From Rhizobacter sp. (GTDB taxonomy: Bacteria > Pseudomonadota > Gammaproteobacteria > Burkholderiales > Burkholderiaceae), in NCBI GenBank assembly GCA_014379885.1, contig JACMKW010000616.1, positions 1-8,660 of the forward strand: 8,660 nt of DNA, given 5' to 3'. Below the pieces are notes generated by a model. The model made no database searches. It was not told where the DNA came from and worked only from the letters and a program-made list of their open reading frames with translations. The stretch's first letter is position 1. Each line of letters begins with the position of its first letter. Shown here in pieces: positions 1 through 8,630 of the stretch. The position numbers and the translations under genes are program-made.

Positions 1-1232
1 CCGGCCTGACACGCGACCGACACTACGGCGACGGCCGCCTGGGCGACCGCGAGTTCATCGTGGTCGACACCGGCGGCTTCGAGCCCGACAACGCCACCGG
101 CATCGTCAAGGAAATGGCCAAGCAGACCCGCCAGGCCGTGGCCGAAGCCGACGCGGTGATTTTCGTGGTCGACATTCGAACCGGCGTCTCGGCGCAAGAC
201 CACGACATTGCGCGCTACCTGCGTTCGGTCAACAAGAAAGTCTTTGTCGCCGCCAACAAGGCCGAGGGCATGGTGGATTCGCCCTTGCTGGGTGAGTTGT
301 ACGAGCTGGGCATGGGCGAGCCGCACCCGATCTCATCAGCGCACGGGCAGGGCATCCGCAGCCTGCTCGACGCGGTGCTCGAAGGTTTCGAGCCTGAGCC
401 TGAAGCCGAAGCATCGCAAGAGAACGCGCCCATTCGCCTGGCGGTGGCTGGGCGCCCCAACGTGGGCAAGTCGACCCTCATCAACACTTGGCTGGGTGAA
501 GAGCGCTTGGTCGCCTTTGACCAACCTGGCACGACCCGCGATGCCATCACCGTGCCTTTCGAGCGCCATGGCCAGAAGTTCGAATTGATTGATACGGCTG
601 GCTTGCGCCGCAAGGGCAAGGTGTTTGAGGCGATCGAGAAGTTCTCGGTCGTGAAGACACTGCAGGCCATCGCCAGTGCCGACGTGGTATTGCTGCTGCT
701 CGACGCCACACAAGGCGTGACGGAACAAGACGCTCACATTGCCGGCTACATCCTGGAAAGCGGGCGCGCCGTGGTGATCGCGATCAACAAGTGGGACGCG
801 ATCGACGACTACCAGCGCGATACCTTGGAGCGTTCGATTGCGGCGCGATTGGCCTTCCTGAAGTTCGCCGCTGTGCTGCGCATTTCGGCGCTGAAGCGCC
901 AGGGCCTGGGGCCCGTATGGCAGGCGATTGCTGATGCTCACGCTTCGGCCAACCGCAAGATGAGCACACCGGTGCTCACGCGCTTGCTGCAAGAGGCGGT
1001 GGAGTTCCAGACACCCAAGCGCGCCGGTGCTTTCCGCCCCAAGCTGCGCTACGCACACCAAGGTGGCATGAACCCGCCGCTGATCGTGATCCATGGCAAC
1101 TCGCTGGAACACGTGACCGACGTCTACAAGCGCTTCTTGGAAGCACGCTTTCGCGAGCACTTCAAGCTGGTGGGCACGCCCCTTCGCATTGAACTGCGTT
1201 CGTCGAAGAACCCGTTCGCCGACAAAGACTAG
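1..1232 (+). CDS. der: Ribosome-assembly GTPase Der (EngA), 5'-truncated by the window edge
   Basis: Der is an essential GTPase with two tandem G domains and a C-terminal KH-like domain, and it works in maturation of the 50S subunit in the cytoplasm. The reading frame is already open at base 3, giving 409 residues up to the TAG at 1230-1232. About 35-40 N-terminal residues, including the first P-loop, must lie upstream. In the first G domain I see the switch I motif GLTRD at the very start, DTGG at 66-77 and NKAE at 255-266. The second G domain is complete: GRPNVGKST at 450-476, PGTTRD at 525-542, DTAG at 591-602, NKWD at 786-797 and an SAL motif near 886. The KH-like part includes the conserved [10 protein letters not shown] stretch. 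The first-domain G4 motif ends in Glu instead of the usual Asp. The true start is outside the window, so an internal GTG at base 60 should not be taken as the start. Identification is secure. Confidence 0.97.
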   Translation, partial: GLTRDRHYGDGRLGDREFIVVDTGGFEPDNATGIVKEMAKQTRQAVAEADAVIFVVDIRTGVSAQDHDIARYLRSVNKKVFVAANKAEGMVDSPLLGELYELGMGEPHPISSAHGQGIRSLLDAVLEGFEPEPEAEASQENAPIRLAVAGRPNVGKSTLINTWLGEERLVAFDQPGTTRDAITVPFERHGQKFELIDTAGLRRKGKVFEAIEKFSVVKTLQAIASADVVLLLLDATQGVTEQDAHIAGYILESGRAVVIAINKWDAIDDYQRDTLERSIAARLAFLKFAAVLRISALKRQGLGPVWQAIADAHASANRKMSTPVLTRLLQEAVEFQTPKRAGAFRPKLRYAHQGGMNPPLIVIHGNSLEHVTDVYKRFLEARFREHFKLVGTPLRIELRSSKNPFADKD

Positions 1233-1252
1233 GTTCATTGCTGGTTCATGCC

Positions 1253-1269
1253 GCACTGCCCAACAGTGC
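1253..1269 (+). other. Short hairpin in the der-hfq gap
   Basis: GCACTG (1253-1258) and CAGTGC (1264-1269) form a perfect 6-bp stem around the loop CCCAA. It lies 20 bases after the der stop and 46 bases before the hfq start. Only a weak T-containing run (TGTGTT) follows, so it does not look like a strong intrinsic terminator. It could act as a weak attenuator, a processing site or a leader structure for hfq; the role is inference. I see no convincing promoter in this gap. Confidence 0.4.
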
Positions 1270-1305
1270 TGTGTTAACGTGCCAGCCTCATTCACTTTCC
1301 ATCAC

Positions 1306-1318
1306 GGAGCATATCGTG
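1306..1318 (+). promoter_or_regulatory. Ribosome binding site and GTG start that fix the hfq start
   Basis: GGAG at 1306-1309 sits 6 bases before GTG at 1316-1318. The protein that follows ([12 protein letters not shown]...) aligns with the known Hfq N-terminus. The same frame is open upstream to a TTG at 1238, but that would add 26 residues not found in Hfq and has no comparable site. Confidence 0.85.
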
Positions 1319-1558
1319 AGCAATAAAGGGCAGCTTCTACAAGACCCATTTCTGAACCTGCTTCGCAAGGAGCATGTTCCGGTGTCGATCTACCTTGTGA
1401 ACGGGATCAAACTGCAGGGCCACATCGAGTCTTTTGACCAGTACGTGGTGCTGCTTCGCAATACCGTGACGCAGATGGTTTACAAACACGCCATCTCCAC
1501 CGTGGTGCCCGGACGCGCGGTGAACTTCCACGCCGCCGAGACCCCGGAGCAGACCTGA
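1316..1558 (+). CDS. hfq: RNA chaperone Hfq
   Basis: Hfq is a Sm-like hexameric ring that binds small RNAs and poly(A)-type mRNA sites and promotes their pairing. The 80-residue product carries the N-terminal Q9-D10-P-F motif, the Sm1 segment with [15 protein letters not shown] (21-35) and F40 of the proximal face, and the Sm2 signature YKHAIST (56-62) with K57 and H58 for U-rich RNA. Rim residues N14, R17 and K18 are present, with His at 20 where E. coli has Arg. It lacks the long acidic-tipped C-terminal tail of the 102-residue E. coli protein and ends soon after the ring with a short tail (HAAETPEQT), as in many betaproteobacteria. It starts with GTG at 1316 behind GGAG. It lies 83 bp after der and 34 bp before hflX, the classic hfq-hflX-hflKC order, and is probably co-transcribed with them. 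Identification is secure. Confidence 0.97.
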   Translation: MSNKGQLLQDPFLNLLRKEHVPVSIYLVNGIKLQGHIESFDQYVVLLRNTVTQMVYKHAISTVVPGRAVNFHAAETPEQT

Positions 1559-1592
1559 AGCCACGGCTGCACCTGCCGAGTCGGTACCTGCC

Positions 1593-2834
1593 TTGACTGC
1601 AGCGGCACCCACCGCCACCCCGGTGGCGGGCGACTCCCCTCGCGCCATTCTTGTCGGCGTTGATTTTGGTGGCAAATCGCACTTCGACGCCAGCCTGGAC
1701 GAGCTGGCCTTGCTGGCCGAATCCGCCGGCGACACACCGGTGGCGCGCGTGATTGCGCGGCGCAAGGCACCCGACCCCGCGCTCTTCGTGGGCTCGGGCA
1801 AGGCTGACGAAATCAAGGCACTCGTGCTGGGTCATCAAGCGGAGGCAGTGCTCTTCGACCAGGCCTTGTCGCCCGCCCAGCAGCGCAACCTGGAGCGTCA
1901 CCTCGGCGTGGCCGTGGCCGACCGCACCATGCTGATCCTGGAGATTTTTGCCGCTCGCGCTCAAAGCGCTGAAGGCAAGCTGCAGGTTGAACTCGCGCGA
2001 TTGCAGTACCTGTCGACGCGCCTGGTGCGCCGCTGGAGCCACCTGGATCGCCAGCGCGGTGGCATCGGCAATCGTGGCGGCCCCGGCGAAGCGCAGATCG
2101 AACTCGACCGCCGCATGATCGGCGAACGCATCAAGACAGTGAAAGAGCGCCTGGTGCGTGTCAAGCGGCAGCGCGGCACGCAGCGCAAGTCGCGCGAGCG
2201 CAGTGGCACCTTCCGTGTTTCGCTAGTGGGTTACACCAACGCCGGCAAGTCGACACTGTTCAACGCCTTGGTCAAGTCGCGTGCCTACGCGGCCGATCAG
2301 CTGTTTGCCACGCTCGACACAACCACGCGCCAGCTCTACCTTGAAGACGTGGGCCGTTCGGTTTCGCTGTCAGACACGGTCGGTTTCATTCGCGATCTGC
2401 CGCACAAGCTGGTCGAAGCTTTTGAGGCGACCTTGCAAGAGGCGGCCGAAGCAGACCTGCTGCTGCATGTGGTAGACGCCGCGAGCCCGGTGCTCGACGA
2501 ACAGGTCGCTGAAGTGGAGCGCGTGTTGCGCGATATTGGCGCCGACGGCATTGCGCAAATTCTTGTCTACAACAAGCTCGATAATCTGCCCGAATCGCAA
2601 CGCCCATTGGTGGCGAGCGATGTGCTGGAGCTGGATGGCGGTGTGCGTGTGCCACGGGTCTTTGTGAGCGCATTGCACGGCGCGGGTTTGATCGAGCTGC
2701 GGCGCCTTCTGTCGGCCGCAGTCGGTGCAAAAAAGGCTCCCGACTTGAACCCTGCCGAGATGGCCTCATCTCCAACCCCGCTGGAAGACCTCACCGATGA
2801 ACACCTTGATTCGGCGCACAGAAGACAACTCTGA
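1593..2834 (+). CDS. hflX: Ribosome-associated GTPase HflX
   Basis: HflX is a TRAFAC-class GTPase that binds the 50S subunit and splits stalled ribosomes, notably under heat stress. The 413-residue product has the N-terminal HflX domain, with the glycine-rich VGSGKADEI (66-74) and FDQALSPAQQRNLE (88-101). A basic linker follows with HLDRQRGGIGNRGGPGE (150-166). The G domain shows GYTNAGKST (213-221), TTTR (243-246), DTVGF (261-265), NKLD (327-330) and SAL (359-361). The start is a TTG at 1593: no ATG or GTG occurs in frame between the upstream stop at 1521 and this codon, and the site before it is weak. GTG at 1623 is an alternative that would remove 10 residues. The 3' end overlaps the chosen hflK start by 38 bases. 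Near the end, codons 379-381 read GCA AAA AAG, a slippery heptamer in the correct phase (see findings). Function is secure; the exact start is less so. Confidence 0.95.
   Translation: MTAAAPTATPVAGDSPRAILVGVDFGGKSHFDASLDELALLAESAGDTPVARVIARRKAPDPALFVGSGKADEIKALVLGHQAEAVLFDQALSPAQQRNLERHLGVAVADRTMLILEIFAARAQSAEGKLQVELARLQYLSTRLVRRWSHLDRQRGGIGNRGGPGEAQIELDRRMIGERIKTVKERLVRVKRQRGTQRKSRERSGTFRVSLVGYTNAGKSTLFNALVKSRAYAADQLFATLDTTTRQLYLEDVGRSVSLSDTVGFIRDLPHKLVEAFEATLQEAAEADLLLHVVDAASPVLDEQVAEVERVLRDIGADGIAQILVYNKLDNLPESQRPLVASDVLELDGGVRVPRVFVSALHGAGLIELRRLLSAAVGAKKAPDLNPAEMASSPTPLEDLTDEHLDSAHRRQL
2697..2721 (+). repeat. Inverted repeat just upstream of the hflX slippery heptamer
   Basis: CTGCGGC (2697-2703) and GCCGCAG (2715-2721) are perfect 7-base inverted repeats around an 11-base loop, inside hflX. 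The stem ends 7 bases before the A AAA AAG heptamer. It may be a chance result of GC-rich codons (Leu-Arg and Ala-Ala-Val), so any regulatory role is speculative. Confidence 0.4.
2729..2735 (+). other. Candidate -1 frameshift heptamer A AAA AAG in hflX
   Basis: The hflX reading frame passes through gcA AAA AAG here, the same heptamer and phase as the programmed site in E. coli dnaX. A -1 slip would add 21 residues and stop at TGA 2798-2800, which overlaps the ATG of hflK (ATGA at 2797-2800), giving a 402-residue product instead of 413. No Shine-Dalgarno-like stimulator is visible about 10 bases upstream. The nearest downstream hairpin (GAGATG/CATCTC, 2757-2772) starts 22 bases away, which is further than usual. 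The motif is certain; its activity is not shown. Confidence 0.4.
2783..2799 (+). promoter_or_regulatory. Ribosome binding site inside hflX that supports the hflK start at 2797
   Basis: GGAAG at 2783-2787 lies 9 bases before ATG at 2797. The two later in-frame ATGs (2842 and 2848) have no comparable purine run at a good distance. This favours a start within the hflX coding region and translational coupling of the two genes. Confidence 0.5.
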
Positions 2835-4164
2835 CACCCCCATGACCATGAGCGCTTCTTCTCCCAAGCCTGCAGGCCTTGCCGTGCGGGCATCCGACGT
2901 TGCAACTGCCGTGTGGGCCTTGATCGGCGGGCTGGGCTTTTCGGTTCGCCGACGCCTTCGCCCCGAGCTGGTTCAGAACAGCGGAGGGCGTGGCGATGGT
3001 CCGCCCGACCTCGACGAACTCTGGCGTGATTTCAACCGCAAGCTCAGCGGCCTCTTCGGCGGCAAGGGCGGCGGGCAAAAGCCCAATGGCTCGGGTGGCA
3101 ATGGCGGCCCGAACTTTCAGCCCGACATGAAGAGTGCCGGCATTGGCATCAGCCTCGTGGCAGGCGTGGTGGTGCTGATCTGGGCGGCCAGTGGTTTTTT
3201 CATCGTGCAGGAAGGCCAGCAGGCGGTGGTCACCTCGTTCGGCAAGTACGGCCACACAGTGGATGCAGGGTTCAATTGGCGATTTCCGTACCCCTTCCAG
3301 GCCAGCGAGGTGGTGGCGGTGACGCAGCTGCGCTCGGTCGAGGTTGGCCGCAACGCGGTGGTGCAGGCCACCGGGCTGCGTGAATCGTCGATGCTCACCA
3401 AGGACGAGAACATCGTAGACATCCGCTTCACGGTGCAGTACCGACTGAAAGATGCACGTGCCTACCTGTTCGAGAACAAGGGCCCTGACGATGCGGTGAT
3501 CCAGGCCGCGGAATCCGCTGTGCGCGAGATCGTCGGCAAGAGCGAAATGGATTCGGTGCTGTATGAGCAGCGCGACGAGATTTCCACTCAATTGATGAAG
3601 TCGGTGCAGACCCAACTGGATCGGCTCAACACCGGCATCCTGATCGTCAATGTCAATGTGGGCAGCGTGCAAGCGCCTGAACAGGTGCAAGCGGCCTTCG
3701 ACGATGCCTTCCGGGCCGGTGCCGACCGCGAGAAGGCCAAGAACGAAGGCCAGGCTTACGCCAACGACGTGATTCCAAAGGCCAAGGGCAGTGCGGCGCG
3801 GCTGCACGAAGAAGCCGAAGCCTATAAAGCGCGCGTGGTTGCGCGTGCCGAGGGTGATGCGCAGCGTTTCAACCGTGTGCTGGCCGAATACCAGAAGGCA
3901 CCCAGCGTCACCCGTGACCGCATCTACATCGACACCATGCAGCAAATCTACTCCAGCGTGAGCAAGGTGATGGTCGACAGCCGCAGCAACTCCAATCTGT
4001 TGTATCTGCCGCTCGACAAGTTGATCCAGCAGTCCGGTGCTGCCGCGCCAGCGCCGGTCGCCGCACCTGTTACCCCCGCGCCGGAGACCAGTTCCACCGG
4101 GTCCGGCAATGCAGATGCTCGCCTGCGTGACGGGCAACGCAGCCGCGATCGCGACGTACGCTGA
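2797..4164 (+). CDS. hflK: HflK, membrane SPFH-family partner of FtsH
   Basis: HflK forms a large membrane complex with HflC around the FtsH protease and modulates its access to membrane substrates. The 455-residue product has a glycine-rich N-terminal region including GPPDLDELWRDFNRKLSGLFGGKGGG (68-93), one transmembrane helix (about 115-136), and a SPFH/band 7 domain (about 137-330) starting QEGQQAVVTSFGKY. A helical segment follows with FDDAFRAGADREKAKNEGQAYANDVIPKAKG (301-331), then YLPLDKL (403-409) and a Pro/Ala-rich tail. From about residue 68 on it is a clear HflK. Residues 1-67 are unusual: they lack the Asn-Asp-Pro-x-Trp-Gly type motif expected near the HflK N-terminus and include a hydrophobic stretch AVWALIGGLGFSV (38-50) followed by RRR. 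ATG at 2842 or 2848 would remove 15 or 17 residues. The hflC gene starts 21 bases after the stop. Confidence 0.94.
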   Translation: MNTLIRRTEDNSDTPMTMSASSPKPAGLAVRASDVATAVWALIGGLGFSVRRRLRPELVQNSGGRGDGPPDLDELWRDFNRKLSGLFGGKGGGQKPNGSGGNGGPNFQPDMKSAGIGISLVAGVVVLIWAASGFFIVQEGQQAVVTSFGKYGHTVDAGFNWRFPYPFQASEVVAVTQLRSVEVGRNAVVQATGLRESSMLTKDENIVDIRFTVQYRLKDARAYLFENKGPDDAVIQAAESAVREIVGKSEMDSVLYEQRDEISTQLMKSVQTQLDRLNTGILIVNVNVGSVQAPEQVQAAFDDAFRAGADREKAKNEGQAYANDVIPKAKGSAARLHEEAEAYKARVVARAEGDAQRFNRVLAEYQKAPSVTRDRIYIDTMQQIYSSVSKVMVDSRSNSNLLYLPLDKLIQQSGAAAPAPVAAPVTPAPETSSTGSGNADARLRDGQRSRDRDVR

Positions 4165-4185
4165 GACAGGCAGGGAATACCCATC

Positions 4186-5076
4186 ATGAATCGAATCGGA
4201 ACAATCGCAATCGGTGCCGTCGTGGTGCTGATGCTGGTGTACTCCACGCTGTTCATCGTCGACCAGCGGCAGTTTGCGGTGATCTATGCGCTTGGTGAGA
4301 TCAAGGAAGTGATCTCCGAACCGGGCCTCAAGTTCAAGCAGCCGCCGCCGCTGCAAAACGTGGTCTTTCTCGATCGCCGCGTGCAAACGCTCGACAGCCC
4401 TGAAACGCGCCCCATCTTCACAGCTGAAAAGAAGAGCCTGGTGATCGACTGGCTGGTGAAATGGCGGGTGACCGAGCCGCGCCAGTTCATTCGCAACAAC
4501 GGCACCGACATGCGCAACGTCGAAGCCCGCCTGAGCCCCATCGTGCAAGGTGCCTTCAATGAAGAAGTGACCAAGCGCACGGTGCAGGCCATGCTCTCCA
4601 CCGACCGCGACAACGTGATGCAAGGCGTTCGCACCCGCTTGGCGGATGAGGCCAAGGCTTTCGGCATCGAGATCGTTGACGTGCGCATCAAGCGCGTGGA
4701 TTTCTCGGCCAACATCACCGGCTCGGTGTACGGGCGCATGGAGTCCGAGCGCAAGCGTGTGGCCAACCAATTGCGCTCCACCGGTTTTGCCGAGGCCGAG
4801 AAGATTCGTGCCGATGCCGAGCGCCAGCGCGAAGTCATCCTGGCAGACGCTTACCGCGACGCGCAATCGATCAAGGGTGACGGTGATGCAAAAGCATCGG
4901 CGCTCTATGCCGAAGCTTTTGGCCGCGACCCGCAGTTCGCGAAGTTCTACCGCAGCCTGGAGGCTTACCGGGCGAGCTTCCAGAATCGTTCCGACGTGAT
5001 CGTGGTTGATCCGTCCAGCGAATTTTTCCGGGCCATGCGCGGAGAAAGCGGCGTAGCACCCAGTACCAAGAAGTGA
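4186..5076 (+). CDS. hflC: HflC, membrane SPFH-family partner of FtsH
   Basis: HflC pairs with HflK in the membrane complex that regulates FtsH. The 296-residue product begins with a signal-anchor helix (about 5-24, IGTIAIGAVVVLMLVYSTLF) and continues with a SPFH domain. Family features include the start FIVDQRQFAVIYALGEIKEV, EPGLKFKQPP (45-54), and FGIEIVDVRIKRVDF in the later part of the domain. A charged, Ala-rich helical segment with FAEAEKIRADAERQREVILADAYRDAQ then precedes the conserved DPQFAKFYRSLEAYRASF segment. The C-terminal VVDPSSEFFRAM is also typical. AGGGA at 4172-4176 lies 9 bases before the ATG. The gene is in the same frame as hflK, follows it by 21 bp, and is followed after 12 bp by the DUF2065 gene. 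Length and order match other hflKC operons. Confidence 0.97.
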   Translation: MNRIGTIAIGAVVVLMLVYSTLFIVDQRQFAVIYALGEIKEVISEPGLKFKQPPPLQNVVFLDRRVQTLDSPETRPIFTAEKKSLVIDWLVKWRVTEPRQFIRNNGTDMRNVEARLSPIVQGAFNEEVTKRTVQAMLSTDRDNVMQGVRTRLADEAKAFGIEIVDVRIKRVDFSANITGSVYGRMESERKRVANQLRSTGFAEAEKIRADAERQREVILADAYRDAQSIKGDGDAKASALYAEAFGRDPQFAKFYRSLEAYRASFQNRSDVIVVDPSSEFFRAMRGESGVAPSTKK

Positions 5077-5088
5077 TCCGGCAACCCG

Positions 5089-5277
5089 ATGTCGGACTTC
5101 TTGTGGGGTGCGCTTGCGCTCATGCTGGTGATCGAGGGCGCGCTGCCGTTTTTGAGCCCCACCATGTGGCGCAAGGTGTTCGAGCGTGCTATCCAGCTGA
5201 GTGATGGGCAGATCCGTTTCATTGGTTTGAGCAGCATGATTGCCGGGCTGGTGGCTTTGTTGCTGCTCTGGCCGTAG
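5089..5277 (+). CDS. Small two-helix membrane protein, DUF2065 (YjeT) family
   Basis: This 62-residue product is almost entirely two hydrophobic helices (about 4-22 and 42-61) joined by a short polar loop with SPTMWRKVFERAIQLSDGQIRFIG. The pattern of a leading LALMLVIEGALPFLSP, a central WR, and a GL...AGL second helix fits DUF2065, known in E. coli as YjeT and found near hflKC and purA in proteobacteria. The molecular function is unknown. It starts 12 bp after hflC with no strong ribosome binding site, which suggests translational coupling to hflC. The position hints at a role with HflKC/FtsH or in membrane quality control, but that is inference. Both termini are probably on the same side of the membrane. 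Confidence 0.88.
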   Translation: MSDFLWGALALMLVIEGALPFLSPTMWRKVFERAIQLSDGQIRFIGLSSMIAGLVALLLLWP

Positions 5278-5278
5278 C

Positions 5279-5288
5279 GCTTGCAAGC
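5279..5288. repeat. 10-bp palindrome upstream of hisZ
   Basis: GCTTGCAAGC is a perfect 10-bp palindrome placed directly after the DUF2065 stop codon and just before a TTGACA hexamer. It could be an operator half-site pair or a chance palindrome. I cannot link it to a known regulator. Confidence 0.3.
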
Positions 5289-5289
5289 C

Positions 5290-5324
5290 TTGACAACGCT
5301 GCCCGGTACAATCTCTTTTTTAAT
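5290..5324 (+). promoter_or_regulatory. Possible internal promoter for hisZ and downstream genes
   Basis: In the 63-bp gap before hisZ there is a perfect -35-like TTGACA (5290-5295), a -10-like TACAAT (5307-5312) and, further on, TTTAAT (5319-5324) within an A/T-rich run. The spacing is not right for any simple pair: TTGACA to TACAAT is 11 bases and TTGACA to TTTAAT is 23. TACAAT with a poor upstream -35 remains plausible. The A/T-richness against a GC-rich background supports a regulatory region, but the exact promoter is unclear. Confidence 0.4.
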
Positions 5325-5340
5325 CCCCCGGTCATTTCAC

Positions 5341-7877
<2,537 letters not shown>

Positions 7878-7883
7878 AGCCCC

Positions 7884-7897
7884 AAGGATCCAACATG
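7884..7897 (+). promoter_or_regulatory. Strong ribosome binding site of the phosphoribosyltransferase gene
   Basis: AAGGA at 7884-7888 lies 6 bases before the ATG at 7895. It is one of the best matches to a Shine-Dalgarno sequence in the window and fixes this start 17 bases after the purA stop. Confidence 0.75.
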
Positions 7898-8416
7898 CTG
7901 ACCGACGACGGCAAACATCTCTACGTTTCTTGGGACGAGTACCACATGCTGATTGAGCGCCTGGCGCTCAAGATCGACGCATCGGGGTGGGAGTTCGACC
8001 AGATTCTTTGCCTGGCGCGTGGCGGCATGCGACCGGGCGATGTGTTGTCCCGCGTGTTCGACAAGCCTCTGGGCATCATGTCGACCAGTTCCTATCGCGC
8101 AGAGGCCGGCACGATCCAGGGCCGGCTCGACATGGCGAAGTACATCACCCTCCCCAAGGGTGAGCTGGCAGGCCGGGTGCTGCTGGTCGATGACCTGGCT
8201 GATTCGGGGGTGACCTTGCGCGCCGTGGTTGACCGCCTGCGCAGCATGCCGGCCATCAGCGAGCTGCGCTCGGCGGTGATCTGGACCAAGGGCGTGTCGA
8301 GCTACACACCCGACTACTATGTTGAATTGCTGCCGACCAGCCCTTGGATCCATCAGCCGTTCGAAGAGTACGACGAGTTGCGGCCCGAAGGCCTGGCAAA
8401 GAAGTTTGCGATTTGA
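7895..8416 (+). CDS. Phosphoribosyltransferase, type I (Gpt/xanthine-guanine-like)
   Basis: The 173-residue product is a type I phosphoribosyltransferase. The PRPP-binding signature RVLLVDDLADSGVTL (94-108), with the paired acidic residues DD and the DSG(V)T loop, is clear. An N-terminal YVSWDEYHMLIERLALKI and CLARGGMRPGDVLSRVF (39-55) match the hypoxanthine/xanthine/guanine phosphoribosyltransferase-like group (COG2236-type). The C-terminal WIHQPFEEYDEL (151-162) resembles the segment that contacts the base in that group. It probably salvages a purine base to its nucleotide using PRPP in the cytoplasm, but the base cannot be chosen from the sequence, so no symbol is given. It follows purA by 17 bp and is the last gene before a strong terminator, fitting a purine role in the same transcript. 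Confidence 0.9.
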   Translation: MLTDDGKHLYVSWDEYHMLIERLALKIDASGWEFDQILCLARGGMRPGDVLSRVFDKPLGIMSTSSYRAEAGTIQGRLDMAKYITLPKGELAGRVLLVDDLADSGVTLRAVVDRLRSMPAISELRSAVIWTKGVSSYTPDYYVELLPTSPWIHQPFEEYDELRPEGLAKKFAI

Positions 8417-8440
8417 CGGCAAACGTACGAATAATGCAGC

Positions 8441-8454
8441 CCGTGACCTCACGG
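8441..8454 (+). repeat. Short hairpin after the last operon gene
   Basis: CCGTG (8441-8445) and CACGG (8450-8454) form a 5-bp stem around ACCT. There is no T tract after it, so it is not itself a terminator. It lies between the operon's last stop and the main terminator and may protect the 3' end of the message, though this is inference. Confidence 0.35.
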
Positions 8455-8480
8455 ACTTGCACGACTCACACCACCAAACA

Positions 8481-8516
8481 AAAAGGCCCGCACTTGCGTG
8501 CAGGCCTTTTGTCTTT
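8481..8516 (+). terminator. Bidirectional intrinsic terminator between the purA operon and tRNA-Leu
   Basis: AAAAGGCC (8481-8488) pairs with GGCCTTTT (8503-8510), and inside this GCAC (8490-8493) pairs with GTGC (8498-8501) around a TTGC loop, with one C/A mismatch between the two stems. On the + strand the stem ends in TTTT and is followed by GTCTTTT. On the - strand it ends in TTTTTG. It can therefore end both the + strand operon and the - strand tRNA transcript. Confidence 0.88.
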
Positions 8517-8528
8517 TCATCTCTATCT

Positions 8529-8613
<85 letters not shown>

Positions 8614-8630
8614 ATTTCAGGAAGTCTTGG

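Noticed and set aside
336..1295. 319-codon - strand open frame opposite der, and a similar one opposite the phosphoribosyltransferase gene (7868-8452)
   Set aside because: Both are codon-aligned shadows of conserved + strand genes and show no protein family features.
1238..1315. Upstream TTG extension of hfq
   Set aside because: It adds 26 residues unlike any Hfq N-terminus, while GTG at 1316 has GGAG 6 bases before it and matches the family start.
2791..5286. 831-codon open frame on the - strand, antisense to hflK, hflC and DUF2065
   Set aside because: hflK, hflC and the DUF2065 gene all lie in the same + frame and this antisense frame is codon-aligned with them. A stop would need a TTA, CTA or TCA sense codon, which are rare in this GC-rich sequence. 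The predicted protein has no recognisable domain, while the sense genes are clear.
5281..5340. Upstream TTG extension of hisZ
   Set aside because: The 20 extra residues would be encoded by A/T-rich promoter-like sequence, and the conserved HisZ N-terminus begins just after ATG 5341.
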